DNA of 10,177 bases from positions 1 through 10,177 of the forward strand of contig JBBIUJ010000141.1 in assembly GCA_037440345.1 (NCBI GenBank), in the 5' to 3' direction. A program made the position numbers and the translations under genes. The DNA comes from CAINVV01 sp037440345. Lineage in GTDB: Bacteria; Bacteroidota; Bacteroidia; Bacteroidales; Prolixibacteraceae. Position 1 is the stretch's first letter. Each line of letters starts with the position of its first letter. The notes under the pieces are model-generated. The model ran no database searches, had not been told where the DNA came from, and saw nothing but the letters and a program-made list of their open reading frames with translations. Below, one piece after another: positions 1-6,922 of this stretch.

Positions 1-1822
1 TGAGGTAATCGGGAACACCATTGAAAATGTAAGCCAGTCGGCCATCTTTTTCGGTTTGGGAAGCTACCACAACCTGATCGATCAAAATATCATCCAAAAC
101 ATCACCGGATCAGGTATCGCCGTTTACGGATCCCCCATTCCCGAACAGTGGGGCGATCTTGTTAGCGACAACAGCATCACCCGCAATGAAATAGCCAACC
201 TCCGGCCCGCGATGGTGGGCATCCGCACCGCCAATGCCATGAGAACGACCATCGCGCACAATTATGTCACCAATACCGGAAGCTACGGCATCACGGTAGG
301 TTCGTGGCCCAATGTCGAGGAGACCAGCGATGGCAGCCATCTGGTAGAATACAACCATCTGTCGTTTACCAATATGGCCCGGGACGACGAAGGAGCTATC
401 GCCGTTTATGGATTAAGTCCCGGTTCTGTCGTACGCGAAAACCTGATCCACGATGTCAAACCTGCAACCACCAACGAAAACGTAGGTCTCTTCCTTCAGA
501 ACATGGCTTCCGGCTGGTCGCTTACCAACAATATCCTCTACGGATTGAAGCAGGCCGAAATGAAGCTGTGCGCCGCTTACCTCGAAAACAATATCTACCG
601 GGATAACCATATGATCGAACGCCCGCAGATTGAGCCGGAAAAAATCATCAATGGTCAACCCAATTACAAGTACAGCGAATTACAACTGCTTTCACCGGAA
701 GGATCAAAAACAGGTGCGACTTTGGTATTCAAGGCGGTTGTCACCAACAACGGATCCACCGGAAACGGGATTGTGCCCCTTTATGTCGATGGGAAAATTG
801 CAGAGAGTCAGCTCTTCCCTGTTGTAGCGAAAAACAGCCGGACCGTTGAGTTCAGACATCAGTTCTTTACTCCCGGGAAGCATACCGTATCAATCGGTAC
901 TACCCCCGACCAGTCTATTGACATTAATGGCAACCCAATACAGGTTTTATACAGTAATTTGGGCACTGAGGCCGATGAGCTACCATTGGGTGATTCCGCC
1001 AGTGTATTTGTGACCGTAAAAAATGTCAAGTCTGAACAGATCCATCAGGAACTCCTCCTTTCCGTCAATCAAAAAATTGTTGCATCCAAAGTTATTCCAT
1101 TAGAGGCAGAAGAATCCAAATTAGTCAGGTTCAGTTTTCTGCCCGAAGCAGGCAACCAATCAATTACCATTGGCAACCTGCCTCCTCTATCCCTTCATGT
1201 ATTTCCTGTCAGGAAGGTAAACTTCTCTCAATCTCAATTGCAAACATTTTGTTCAGCCACTGCAAAACCCTGTGAATATGATTTCAATGTCGGGAAGAAT
1301 AGTTACCAAATTACTGCGCGGGGAACAGATTTCCTGCATGCCGAAGATTCTTACGGCACCATCTTCCTGCCAAAATCCGCTACCGGCAATTTTGTCGCCA
1401 CCGTAAAAGTAGTCGAATTGGGAAAAGCGGTGAGCGACTGGTTCAGGTTCGGCATTTTCGTCAGGAACAACCTGGCCAAGACCGGCAATGAGAAAGGTAG
1501 TCCGGGATCTTTCCTGATGTTCTCCACCCCAAAGCGCCATGGAGCGCAATGGGACGAATTTGGCGATGGTGCCATGCACAACTCAAGAAGCTTTAACTAC
1601 AGCTCCGATCAACCATTCCCACTCTGGCTCAAGATGGTCAGGCATGGTGACCGGCTTTCAGGGTACTACAGCTTCGATGGGAAAAACTGGATTTTAAGCA
1701 GGGAATCCGGGAACATTGCCGGGATCGCGCATTTGCTGGATATTGGTCTTGCCGCGGGCTCAAACGACCAGAAATCATCGATGGTGAGGTTTGAGGATTT
1801 TGAGGTATGGGTGGAGCAATAA
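1..1822 (+). CDS. Secreted right-handed beta-helix protein with CARDB-like and ConA-like C-terminal domains (5' truncated)
   Basis: The reading frame is open from base 2 with no stop before TAA at 1820-1822, so the gene starts upstream and 606 residues are visible. The TTG at 56-58 is not the start, because the 18 codons before it continue the same Asn-rich beta-helix pattern. Counting from base 2, residues 1 to about 215 show short repeated turns such as NNIL, ENNIY, HNYV and RENLI, typical of parallel beta-helix (NosD/pectate-lyase-like) folds. About 224-312 and 320-402 are two CARDB/Ig-like beta modules (VFKAVVTNNGS and VFVTVKNVKS starts). About 420-606 resembles the concanavalin A-like/DUF1349 fold (DWFRFGIFVRNN, SGYYSFDGKNW, FEDFEVWVEQ). 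Beta-helix plus lectin-like modules suggest an exported polysaccharide-binding or polysaccharide-cleaving protein, but no catalytic residues can be assigned, so the substrate is unknown. A secretion signal would lie outside the window. Transcription probably stops at the palindrome directly after the gene. Confidence 0.85.
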   Translation, partial: EVIGNTIENVSQSAIFFGLGSYHNLIDQNIIQNITGSGIAVYGSPIPEQWGDLVSDNSITRNEIANLRPAMVGIRTANAMRTTIAHNYVTNTGSYGITVGSWPNVEETSDGSHLVEYNHLSFTNMARDDEGAIAVYGLSPGSVVRENLIHDVKPATTNENVGLFLQNMASGWSLTNNILYGLKQAEMKLCAAYLENNIYRDNHMIERPQIEPEKIINGQPNYKYSELQLLSPEGSKTGATLVFKAVVTNNGSTGNGIVPLYVDGKIAESQLFPVVAKNSRTVEFRHQFFTPGKHTVSIGTTPDQSIDINGNPIQVLYSNLGTEADELPLGDSASVFVTVKNVKSEQIHQELLLSVNQKIVASKVIPLEAEESKLVRFSFLPEAGNQSITIGNLPPLSLHVFPVRKVNFSQSQLQTFCSATAKPCEYDFNVGKNSYQITARGTDFLHAEDSYGTIFLPKSATGNFVATVKVVELGKAVSDWFRFGIFVRNNLAKTGNEKGSPGSFLMFSTPKRHGAQWDEFGDGAMHNSRSFNYSSDQPFPLWLKMVRHGDRLSGYYSFDGKNWILSRESGNIAGIAHLLDIGLAAGSNDQKSSMVRFEDFEVWVEQ

Positions 1823-1888
1823 TTAAAAATTACAAATTACAGATTAAAAATGAAGATGCTCTTAATCTGTAATTTGTAATCTTTAATT
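1821..1888. terminator. Long A/T-rich palindrome at a convergent junction, probable bidirectional terminator (copy 1)
   Basis: Arms 1829-1847 and 1862-1880 pair perfectly over 19 bp around a 14-nt loop (1848-1861). After one mismatch (1828/1881) pairing resumes for 7 bp, giving 26 paired positions out of 27 across 1821-1888. The stem begins inside the TAA of the beta-helix gene and ends 8 nt before the creatininase stop codon. It has A runs on one side and T runs on the other, so it can work as a terminator on both strands. That function is inferred from position. A related copy lies at 5767-5832 between another convergent pair. Confidence 0.7.
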
Positions 1889-1896
1889 TGTAATTA

Positions 1897-2658
1897 CTAC
1901 TCGTACAAATCCCCCAAATCCGCCTCTGCCAATTCAACCAAAAAATCGGAAATTTTATCGGTGAGAAACTGAAATAATATCGCCCCCTTTTCGGCGGTAG
2001 CTTTAGCAGGATTGCCGATGCCGGTATCGGCTGTCACCTTGCTCCACCTCCGCTCGGCCCAGGCCCAGCCCTGGTTGAGCGCCTTGACATTGAATTTTTT
2101 TGCCTTGCCCTGGCCGGCAGTATTCAATGGCATAACCAGTTCAGGATGGAGGTGCATCATCAAACTGGTTTCGACCTCACCTGCATGTTCACCCAGATCT
2201 TCGAACAAATGGTCGAAACCAGGCATCTTAAACCAGTTGCATTGGGTCAACAACATATCAGGAAAGAGGAGGTTCAATTCGCGGATATGCTGTTTAAAGT
2301 CGTTCCCTCCATGGGTATTCAGAATTACGAACTTCTTTATATTCTGACGATTGAGCACAGTAATTAGATCTTTTAGAATCATAAACTGGGTTCCCGGATT
2401 GAGGTTCATGTCGAGCAGAATATCAGGTTGCCCTGTGTTCACCCCATAAGGAATCGTGGGAAGAACAACAACTTTTGTCCCCCTTTCACCGGCTACTTTG
2501 GCACAGGATGCGGCAAGCCTGGAGGCAATATAATTGTCTGTTCCATATGGCATGTGGTAATTGTGGGCTTCGGTTGCACCCCAAGGCAGAACAGCAACTT
2601 TAGGGAGTTGATCTTTCTGCACTTTCCAGTTGGTCTCTTCGAGTATATATGATCGCAT
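1897..2658 (-). CDS. Creatininase-family metal-dependent amidohydrolase
   Basis: The protein has 253 residues, a normal length for the creatininase/creatinine amidohydrolase family (PF02633). Visible motifs are GATEAHNYHMPYGTDN (about 27-42), NTHGGN (114-119) and EHAGEVETS (157-165). E30, H32 and D41 have exactly the spacing of the metal ligands E34, H36 and D45 of Pseudomonas creatininase; H116 and the HAGE glutamate E161 complete the expected binuclear metal site. The family hydrolyses cyclic or linear amides. Members include creatininase, formamide hydrolases of flavin and F420-type pathways (ArfB) and mycofactocin MftE. No pathway partner lies nearby, so the substrate cannot be named, and true creatinine hydrolysis is only one possibility. 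There is no signal peptide, so it is cytoplasmic. It is a single-gene unit, divergent from the PhzF gene and convergent with the beta-helix gene. The ATG at 2656-2658 is favoured because the family's N-terminal strand follows shortly after it. Confidence 0.9.
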   Translation of the reverse strand: MRSYILEETNWKVQKDQLPKVAVLPWGATEAHNYHMPYGTDNYIASRLAASCAKVAGERGTKVVVLPTIPYGVNTGQPDILLDMNLNPGTQFMILKDLITVLNRQNIKKFVILNTHGGNDFKQHIRELNLLFPDMLLTQCNWFKMPGFDHLFEDLGEHAGEVETSLMMHLHPELVMPLNTAGQGKAKKFNVKALNQGWAWAERRWSKVTADTGIGNPAKATAEKGAILFQFLTDKISDFLVELAEADLGDLYE

Positions 2659-2835
2659 AGCTATCTTGTTTATCTGACAAAGTAAAACATTTTGAGCTAA
2701 AAGTGTGAAGAGACAATTTAAGATGTTTCATTTTTTTGGTTATTTTCGTTACCGGGAAGCGTATAGTGCTCCACTGTAATTCTATTTTTCTCGCAAAATG
2801 ATGCCAAGTCTGTAATAATTTCTCAATTAACTACC
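2659..2835. promoter_or_regulatory. Divergent intergenic region, presumed promoters for the creatininase and PhzF genes
   Basis: These 177 nt separate two divergently transcribed genes and so must hold both promoters. The region is A/T-rich. Near matches to the Bacteroidota -7 box TAnnTTTG occur on the + strand at 2741-2748 (TATTTTCG) and 2783-2790 (TATTTTTC), but neither has a TTG/TTTG at the usual -33 distance, so no single promoter is called. I see no operator palindrome, riboswitch-like fold or small ORF worth naming. Confidence 0.35.
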
Positions 2836-3624
2836 GTGAAAATTCCAATTTATCAGATCGATGCATTTTCTGAAACTGCTTTTTCAGGAAATCCCGCAGC
2901 TGTTTGTCCACTTGACAGTTGGCTGGATGATACAATTTTGCAAAACATCGCTGCAGAAAACAACCTCTCTGAAACAGCCTTCCTGGTAAGTAAAAATAGT
3001 TCGATAGAGATCAGGTGGTTTACGCCTGTTACCGAGGTTGAACTGTGTGGTCATGCCACACTCGCATCTGCCCATGTGCTTTTTAACCACCTTGACTTCA
3101 CCGGTGATACTATCATTTTTCAGTCCAAGTACAGTGGTCAACTGACAGTTACGAAAAGAGATTCCCTACTGGAACTTAATTTTCCTGTTGACCATCTGGA
3201 GCCTGCCTTGCCCCCTGAAGGATTGATCGCTGCCATCGGGAAAAAGCCGCTGGAGATATGGAAAGGGAAAAAAGATTACCTGCTCTTTTACGGTTCGCAA
3301 GAAGACATTGAGGAGCTTAAACCCGATTTTGGTGCGTTGAAGAAGGTGCATGCCCGGGGAATTATAACTACTGCGGGCGGTTATGAGTTTGATTTCGTCT
3401 CCAGATTTTTCGCACCGGCCGTTGGCGTGAATGAAGATCCCGTCACAGGTTCTGCCCATACCTCCCTTACACCATTCTGGGCACACAGGCTCAACCAACT
3501 CTCCTTCGATGCCGCTCAGCTTTCAAAAAGAGGCGGCTTCCTGAAATGCCAACTGTCCGGCGATCGGGTACTGATTTCTGGCCTAGCCAAAACATATCTG
3601 ATCGGCGATATTTTCATTGATTAG
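2836..3624 (+). CDS. PhzF family isomerase/epimerase-fold protein
   Basis: This 262-residue protein has the standard length and motifs of the PhzF/diaminopimelate-epimerase-like fold. It opens with IYQIDAFSETAFSGNPAAVC (about 5-24), followed by NNLSETAF (42-49) containing the conserved E46, ELCGHATLA (69-77), and NEDPVTGSAH (199-208), the second-half active-site loop. In phenazine producers PhzF isomerises trans-2,3-dihydro-3-hydroxyanthranilate using the equivalent glutamate (E45). No other phenazine gene is present here, and most bacterial PhzF homologues, like E. coli YddE, have no assigned substrate, so phenazine synthesis should not be inferred. It is cytoplasmic. The start is GTG at 2836-2838: the sequence KIPIYQIDAF directly follows as in homologues, and no ATG nearby would keep the first strand. 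The stop codon lies inside a GATGATT-type repeat tract that fills the start of the downstream spacer. Confidence 0.93.
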   Translation: MKIPIYQIDAFSETAFSGNPAAVCPLDSWLDDTILQNIAAENNLSETAFLVSKNSSIEIRWFTPVTEVELCGHATLASAHVLFNHLDFTGDTIIFQSKYSGQLTVTKRDSLLELNFPVDHLEPALPPEGLIAAIGKKPLEIWKGKKDYLLFYGSQEDIEELKPDFGALKKVHARGIITTAGGYEFDFVSRFFAPAVGVNEDPVTGSAHTSLTPFWAHRLNQLSFDAAQLSKRGGFLKCQLSGDRVLISGLAKTYLIGDIFID

Positions 3625-3670
3625 ATGATTTGTTGATGTGATGATTAGCTGATATGATGATTAGATAATT
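3619..3670. repeat. Degenerate GATGATTAG-like tandem repeat overlapping the PhzF stop codon
   Basis: The stretch is built from variants of GATGATT(A/T)G. The 10-mer TGATGATTAG occurs at 3639-3648 and again 16 nt later at 3655-3664, with weaker units at 3624-3631 and 3664-3670. The TAG stop of the PhzF gene (3622-3624) lies inside it. It makes no evident hairpin or ORF. Low-complexity tracts of this kind occur in spacers of environmental Bacteroidota. Its function is unknown. Confidence 0.55.
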
Positions 3671-3716
3671 AAAAAAAACTGCGATCTGGTAATGGCAATA
3701 ACAGTTCCCTCCAACC

Positions 3717-3771
3717 CCCTTCGACCCCTTCGACAAGCTCAGGGACCGGAATCCCGTCAAACATTTCAAAC
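3717..3771 (+). repeat. Two-part dispersed repeat, copy 1 (TTCGACAAGCTCAGGG core plus TCAAACATTTCAAAC)
   Basis: The 24-nt block at 3726-3749, with core CTTCGACAAGCTCAGGG, is identical to 8276-8299. Seven unrelated bases (3750-3756) follow, then the 15-mer TCAAACATTTCAAAC at 3757-3771, which recurs at the same distance in copy 2. A partial extra unit CCCTTCGAC precedes it (3717-3725), giving a 9-nt tandem duplication. The core contains a small hairpin (CTT-CGAC-AAG) and outer CCCT/AGGG pairing. The block lies 38 nt or more upstream of the esterase ATG. I recognise the core as a repeat common in environmental genomes, where it is often mistranslated into junk peptides such as VPELVEG or LRQAQGP. 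Confidence 0.8.
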
Positions 3772-3808
3772 TATATTAACTAATTCATCCACTTCAACTT
3801 CGAAAAAA

Positions 3809-5761
3809 ATGAAAAAATTCTATTTGGCACTTAAAATTCTGCTTGCCCTTTTGCTCTTCAGCAAAATGGCCGATTCACAAGTCGTTCTGCCTCCTTTCTT
3901 TAACTGCAACATGGTTTTGCAGCAAGGCATTCCAATTCCTGTCTGGGGATGGGCTTCGCCAGGCGAGAAAGTCAGTGTAACCTTCAACAACAAAACAGTG
4001 ACTACCAAAACCGGGAAAGACGGGAAATGGAGGGTTAGCCTGCAGGCCATGAATTATGGTGGACCATACAACATGGTGGTGAAAGGCAAAAATCTTCGTA
4101 CCATCGAAAACATACTGATTGGTGAGGTTTGGGTATGTTCTGGTCAATCCAATATGGAATTCAACCTCTCTTCCGCTCTCAATGCGAAATCGGAAATTGC
4201 AGCATCAGATTATCCTGAGATTCGCCTCTTCACAGTAAAAAAACGAATGGCGCAGAATCCGGAAGAAAATCTGGAGGAGGGCGAATGGTGGCAATGTTCG
4301 CCCGTCTCCACGCCGCAATTTTCGGCAGTGGCCTATTTCTTCGGCAGGGCCCTTTACCAGAAATTGAAAGTCCCCATTGGTCTCATCAATACCTCCTGGG
4401 GTGGTACAGTAGCCGAAACATGGATTAGTCCGGAAACAATCTCCGGTGATCCGGATTTTGCCCCTGTGCTGGCAAACCTGAAGAAGGTGGACCTGAAAGA
4501 GTATAGCAAAAGCATGGAAAAAGAGCTCCGCGACCGATTCAATGAATACTCCACCTCCGATCAGGGAACCAAAGATAACCAACCAGTATGGGCAGCACCC
4601 GACATGGACGATCATAGCTGGAAAACTATGCCCCTTCCTGGATTTATCGAAAATAACGGACTTCGGGGTGTTGACGGTATTATCTGGTTTAGAAAAAACT
4701 TCTCTGTGGATGCAACCCTTGCCGGTAAAAGTGCAACCATCGAATTGTCAAAAATCAACGACTCTGATGTAACTTATGTAAATGGGGTCAAAGTGGGTTC
4801 AACAGAACTAAAGGCTGAAGCCAGGCGAAGTTATACCATCCCTGCCGGTGTATTGAAAGCCGGGATGAACAACATCACCGTCAGGGTGGAAGACATAGGC
4901 GGTAATGGAGGAATTTACGGAAATGCCAATGACATGGGTATTCATACCGGCGCAGGCACTATACCATTATCGGGTGACTGGAAATACAAAATCGGCGTTC
5001 TTAAAATAAACAGCGCTCTTGGGCCCAACTCCTTTCCTACCCTGTTGTACAACGGCATGATCAATCCTCTTGTTCCTTATGGGATAAAAGGAGCCATCTG
5101 GTACCAGGGGGAAAGCAATGCAGGAAGGTCATTTCAGTACCGTCGCCTTTTTCCCGAATTGATCAAAGACTGGAGAACGCAATGGAACCAGGGCGATTTC
5201 CCCTTCCTTTTCGTTCAATTGGCCAATTTTACGCCTGCCGACTCGGTTCCTTCCGAGAGCACCTGGGCCGAATTGCGTGAGGCCCAATCCATGACCCTTT
5301 CTTTACCAAATACCGGAATGGCTTCGGCCATTGATATCGGCGATGCTCTTGACATTCACCCCAAAGACAAACAGACAGTTGGAAAAAGACTGGCACTCTC
5401 CGCATTGCATGTCGCTTACCATCAGAATATTGAAAATATGGGTCCTGTATTCAACACGATGAAAATTTCAGGGAATAAGGTCGAGCTTACTTTCGACCAT
5501 GCGGGAAAAGGGTTGAAAGCCAAAAACAAATACGGCTATGTAAAAGGATTTACTGTGGCAGGCGCCAATCACGAATTCGTTTGGGCAAAAGGAACAATCA
5601 CCGGAACAAATACGGTAGAAGTGAGTTCTCCCGATGTTGCAGAACCTGTTGCAGTTCGCTATGGCTGGGCCAATAATCCGGATGATGCCAATCTATATAA
5701 CAGCGAAGGGTTGCCTGCTGATCCTTTCAGGACAGATAAGTGGAAGGGGATCACGGAATAA
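3809..5761 (+). CDS. Secreted sialate O-acetylesterase-like (SASA/SGNH) carbohydrate esterase
   Basis: This 650-residue protein starts at ATG 3809. An upstream in-frame ATG at 3692 would add 39 residues (including LRQAQGP) encoded by the dispersed repeat, and would bury the signal peptide MKKFYLALKILLALLLFSKMADS. After export, a beta module (about 25-100) leads into the SGNH/SASA esterase domain (PF03629). VCSGQSNMEF carries the nucleophile S114, WYQGESNAG (431-439) is the second block, and D515-I-H517 supplies the remaining triad residues. A galactose-binding-like jelly roll (about 260-395, HSWKTMPLPG to VRVEDIGGNGG) interrupts the catalytic domain, as in SIAE proteins. The expected reaction is removal of O-acetyl groups from glycans. 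The annotation name implies sialic acid, but proteins with this inserted module also include acetylxylan esterases (CAZy CE20 type), so plant or algal hemicellulose is equally plausible. The likely site is the periplasm or cell surface. It is a single-gene unit ended by the palindrome at 5767-5832. Confidence 0.92.
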   Translation: MKKFYLALKILLALLLFSKMADSQVVLPPFFNCNMVLQQGIPIPVWGWASPGEKVSVTFNNKTVTTKTGKDGKWRVSLQAMNYGGPYNMVVKGKNLRTIENILIGEVWVCSGQSNMEFNLSSALNAKSEIAASDYPEIRLFTVKKRMAQNPEENLEEGEWWQCSPVSTPQFSAVAYFFGRALYQKLKVPIGLINTSWGGTVAETWISPETISGDPDFAPVLANLKKVDLKEYSKSMEKELRDRFNEYSTSDQGTKDNQPVWAAPDMDDHSWKTMPLPGFIENNGLRGVDGIIWFRKNFSVDATLAGKSATIELSKINDSDVTYVNGVKVGSTELKAEARRSYTIPAGVLKAGMNNITVRVEDIGGNGGIYGNANDMGIHTGAGTIPLSGDWKYKIGVLKINSALGPNSFPTLLYNGMINPLVPYGIKGAIWYQGESNAGRSFQYRRLFPELIKDWRTQWNQGDFPFLFVQLANFTPADSVPSESTWAELREAQSMTLSLPNTGMASAIDIGDALDIHPKDKQTVGKRLALSALHVAYHQNIENMGPVFNTMKISGNKVELTFDHAGKGLKAKNKYGYVKGFTVAGANHEFVWAKGTITGTNTVEVSSPDVAEPVAVRYGWANNPDDANLYNSEGLPADPFRTDKWKGITE

Positions 5762-5766
5762 TTACC

Positions 5767-5832
5767 TTAAAAATTAAAGATTACAAATTACAGATGATGC
5801 GAAATTTGTAATTTGTAATCTTTAATCTTTAA
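5767..5832. terminator. Long A/T-rich palindrome at a convergent junction, probable bidirectional terminator (copy 2)
   Basis: Arms 5773-5792 and 5807-5826 pair over 20 bp. The stem continues inward through a G-T pair and two A-T pairs and, after one outer mismatch (5772/5827), outward for 5 bp to 5767/5832. The loop is about 8 nt (5796-5803). It begins 5 nt after the esterase stop and ends 1 nt before the nfo stop codon. It shares 16 identical bases of left arm (5780-5795 with 1829-1844) and 20 of right arm (5807-5826 with 1868-1887) with copy 1. Bidirectional termination is inferred from its position and its T-rich arms. Confidence 0.72.
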
Positions 5833-5833
5833 T

Positions 5834-6676
5834 TCATCCTTCAAAGCTGCGCAGCAGCCTTATCTCTTCTGCCCATAATGCCTCGTCCGGTGTTTCAAGA
5901 ATGATTGGAATTTGGTTAAAACGATCATCCCTCATCAACATTTTGAACATTTCAATTCCGATTAAGCCCTTGCCCACACTGTCGTGCCTGTCGACACGGG
6001 AGCCCAGCTCCTTTTTGGAATCGTTCAGGTGAATACCCCTGAGATAGTTGAATCCGATCACTTCGCCATACTTGTTCCATGTATGATTGTAAGCTTCCTC
6101 AACCCTCAAATCGTACCCCCCGGTGAAGGTATGGCAGGTATCAATGCAGACGCCCACCCTCGATTTGTCTTCAACCTGCGAAATAATCTCCGCGATCTGT
6201 TCGAAGATGTGCCCAACGTTTGAGCCCTGCCCGGCAGTATTTTCAATAACAGCAGTCACCCCCTTCGTTTTTTCAAGAACGAAGTTGATCGATGCTGCAA
6301 TGGTCGACAGACATTTGGAAATTTCAATCTTTTGCAGATGGCTGCCCGGATGAAAATTCAACAATTTCAACCCCAGTTGTTCACAACGCTGCATCTCATC
6401 CAGAAAAGCCTCCCTTGATTTTGCAAGGGGCTCCTCTTCCGGGTGACCCAGGTTGATCAGATAGCTGTCGTGCGGGAGAATCATCTCCGGCAGAAAACCC
6501 AGCTTTTCACAGTTCGCCTTAAAAGTCGAAATCGATTTGGACGTCAGAGGTGCAGAAACCCACTGTCGTTGGTTTTTGGTAAATAGGGCAAAAGCATTCG
6601 CCCCAATCTCTTTTGCATTGACCGGGGCATTCTCTACTCCCCCGCCCGCACTCACATGTGCCCCTATAAATTTCAT
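5834..6676 (-). CDS. nfo: Endonuclease IV (class II AP endonuclease, deoxyribonuclease IV)
   Basis: This 280-residue protein is essentially the same length as E. coli Nfo (about 285). It cuts DNA 5' to abasic sites in base excision repair and also removes blocked 3' ends. The AP endonuclease 2 TIM-barrel signatures are intact: GAHVSAGGG at the N terminus, LNFHPGSH (106-113), VCIDTCHTFTGGYD (176-189) and HLNDSKKELGSRVDRHDSVGKG (within 216-237). All nine zinc ligands fall at the same residue numbers as in the E. coli enzyme: H69, H109, E145, D179, H182, H216, D229, H231 and E261. It should therefore bind three zinc ions and be active. The ATG at 6674-6676 gives the usual MKFIGAHVSAGGG start. 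It is a lone gene, convergent with the esterase and divergent from the outer-membrane barrel. No LexA/SOS-like operator is visible upstream. Confidence 0.97.
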   Translation of the reverse strand: MKFIGAHVSAGGGVENAPVNAKEIGANAFALFTKNQRQWVSAPLTSKSISTFKANCEKLGFLPEMILPHDSYLINLGHPEEEPLAKSREAFLDEMQRCEQLGLKLLNFHPGSHLQKIEISKCLSTIAASINFVLEKTKGVTAVIENTAGQGSNVGHIFEQIAEIISQVEDKSRVGVCIDTCHTFTGGYDLRVEEAYNHTWNKYGEVIGFNYLRGIHLNDSKKELGSRVDRHDSVGKGLIGIEMFKMLMRDDRFNQIPIILETPDEALWAEEIRLLRSFEG

Positions 6677-6922
6677 GGTACAATTATTTGAAAGTGTGAC
6701 AATTACTAAATCGTGTCCTTTGTGTATCCCTTAGTGACCCTCGTGGTAAAAAAGAATAAAAAATTTAACCACGAAGGACTCGAAGTGCACTCAAAGGAAC
6801 ACAAAGGTGCAACAACGATGATTGAAATTTCCTTCTTATACGAGGTTCCCTTTGAAGAGTTGAAGATAATTGAAAAAAATATCTGATATTCGTAATGGAT
6901 TAACGATGTAACCTCTCTACCA
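6677..6922. promoter_or_regulatory. Divergent intergenic region between nfo and the Omp85-type barrel gene
   Basis: These 246 nt must contain the promoters of both divergent genes. The middle third is the ACCACGAAGG-type inverted repeat (6717-6807). What remains is A/T-rich and shows no convincing TTTG/TAnnTTTG pair on either strand. No small ORF, tRNA or conserved structured RNA was recognised. Confidence 0.35.
6717..6807. repeat. Imperfect inverted repeat of the ACCACGAAGG...ACACAAAGG family
   Basis: CCTTTGTGT at 6717-6725 pairs perfectly with ACACAAAGG at 6799-6807, and TCGTGGT at 6741-6747 pairs with ACCACGA at 6769-6775. The segments between are diverged and of unequal length, and an A/T-rich loop of about 20 nt lies in the centre. 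The right arm (6765-6807) reads as degenerate tandem units of a type (CACGAAGGA, CACAAAGGA) that I recognise as a common dispersed repeat in environmental bacterial genomes. No transposase is associated and no target-site duplication is evident. Confidence 0.65.

Noticed and set aside
2671..2700. Possible minus-strand -7 box for the creatininase gene (TTACTTTG-like)
   Set aside because: It deviates from TAnnTTTG at a fixed position and the nearest TTG lies about 28 nt upstream, so the match is no better than chance in A/T-rich DNA.
2836..3624. Phenazine biosynthesis cluster implied by the PhzF homologue
   Set aside because: No phzA/B, C, D, E or G homologue is present; PhzF-fold proteins are widespread outside phenazine producers.
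1..5761. Polysaccharide utilisation locus
   Set aside because: The exoprotein and the esterase fit such a locus, but there is no SusC/SusD pair, glycoside hydrolase, sulfatase or sensor-regulator in the window, and unrelated genes on alternating strands separate them.
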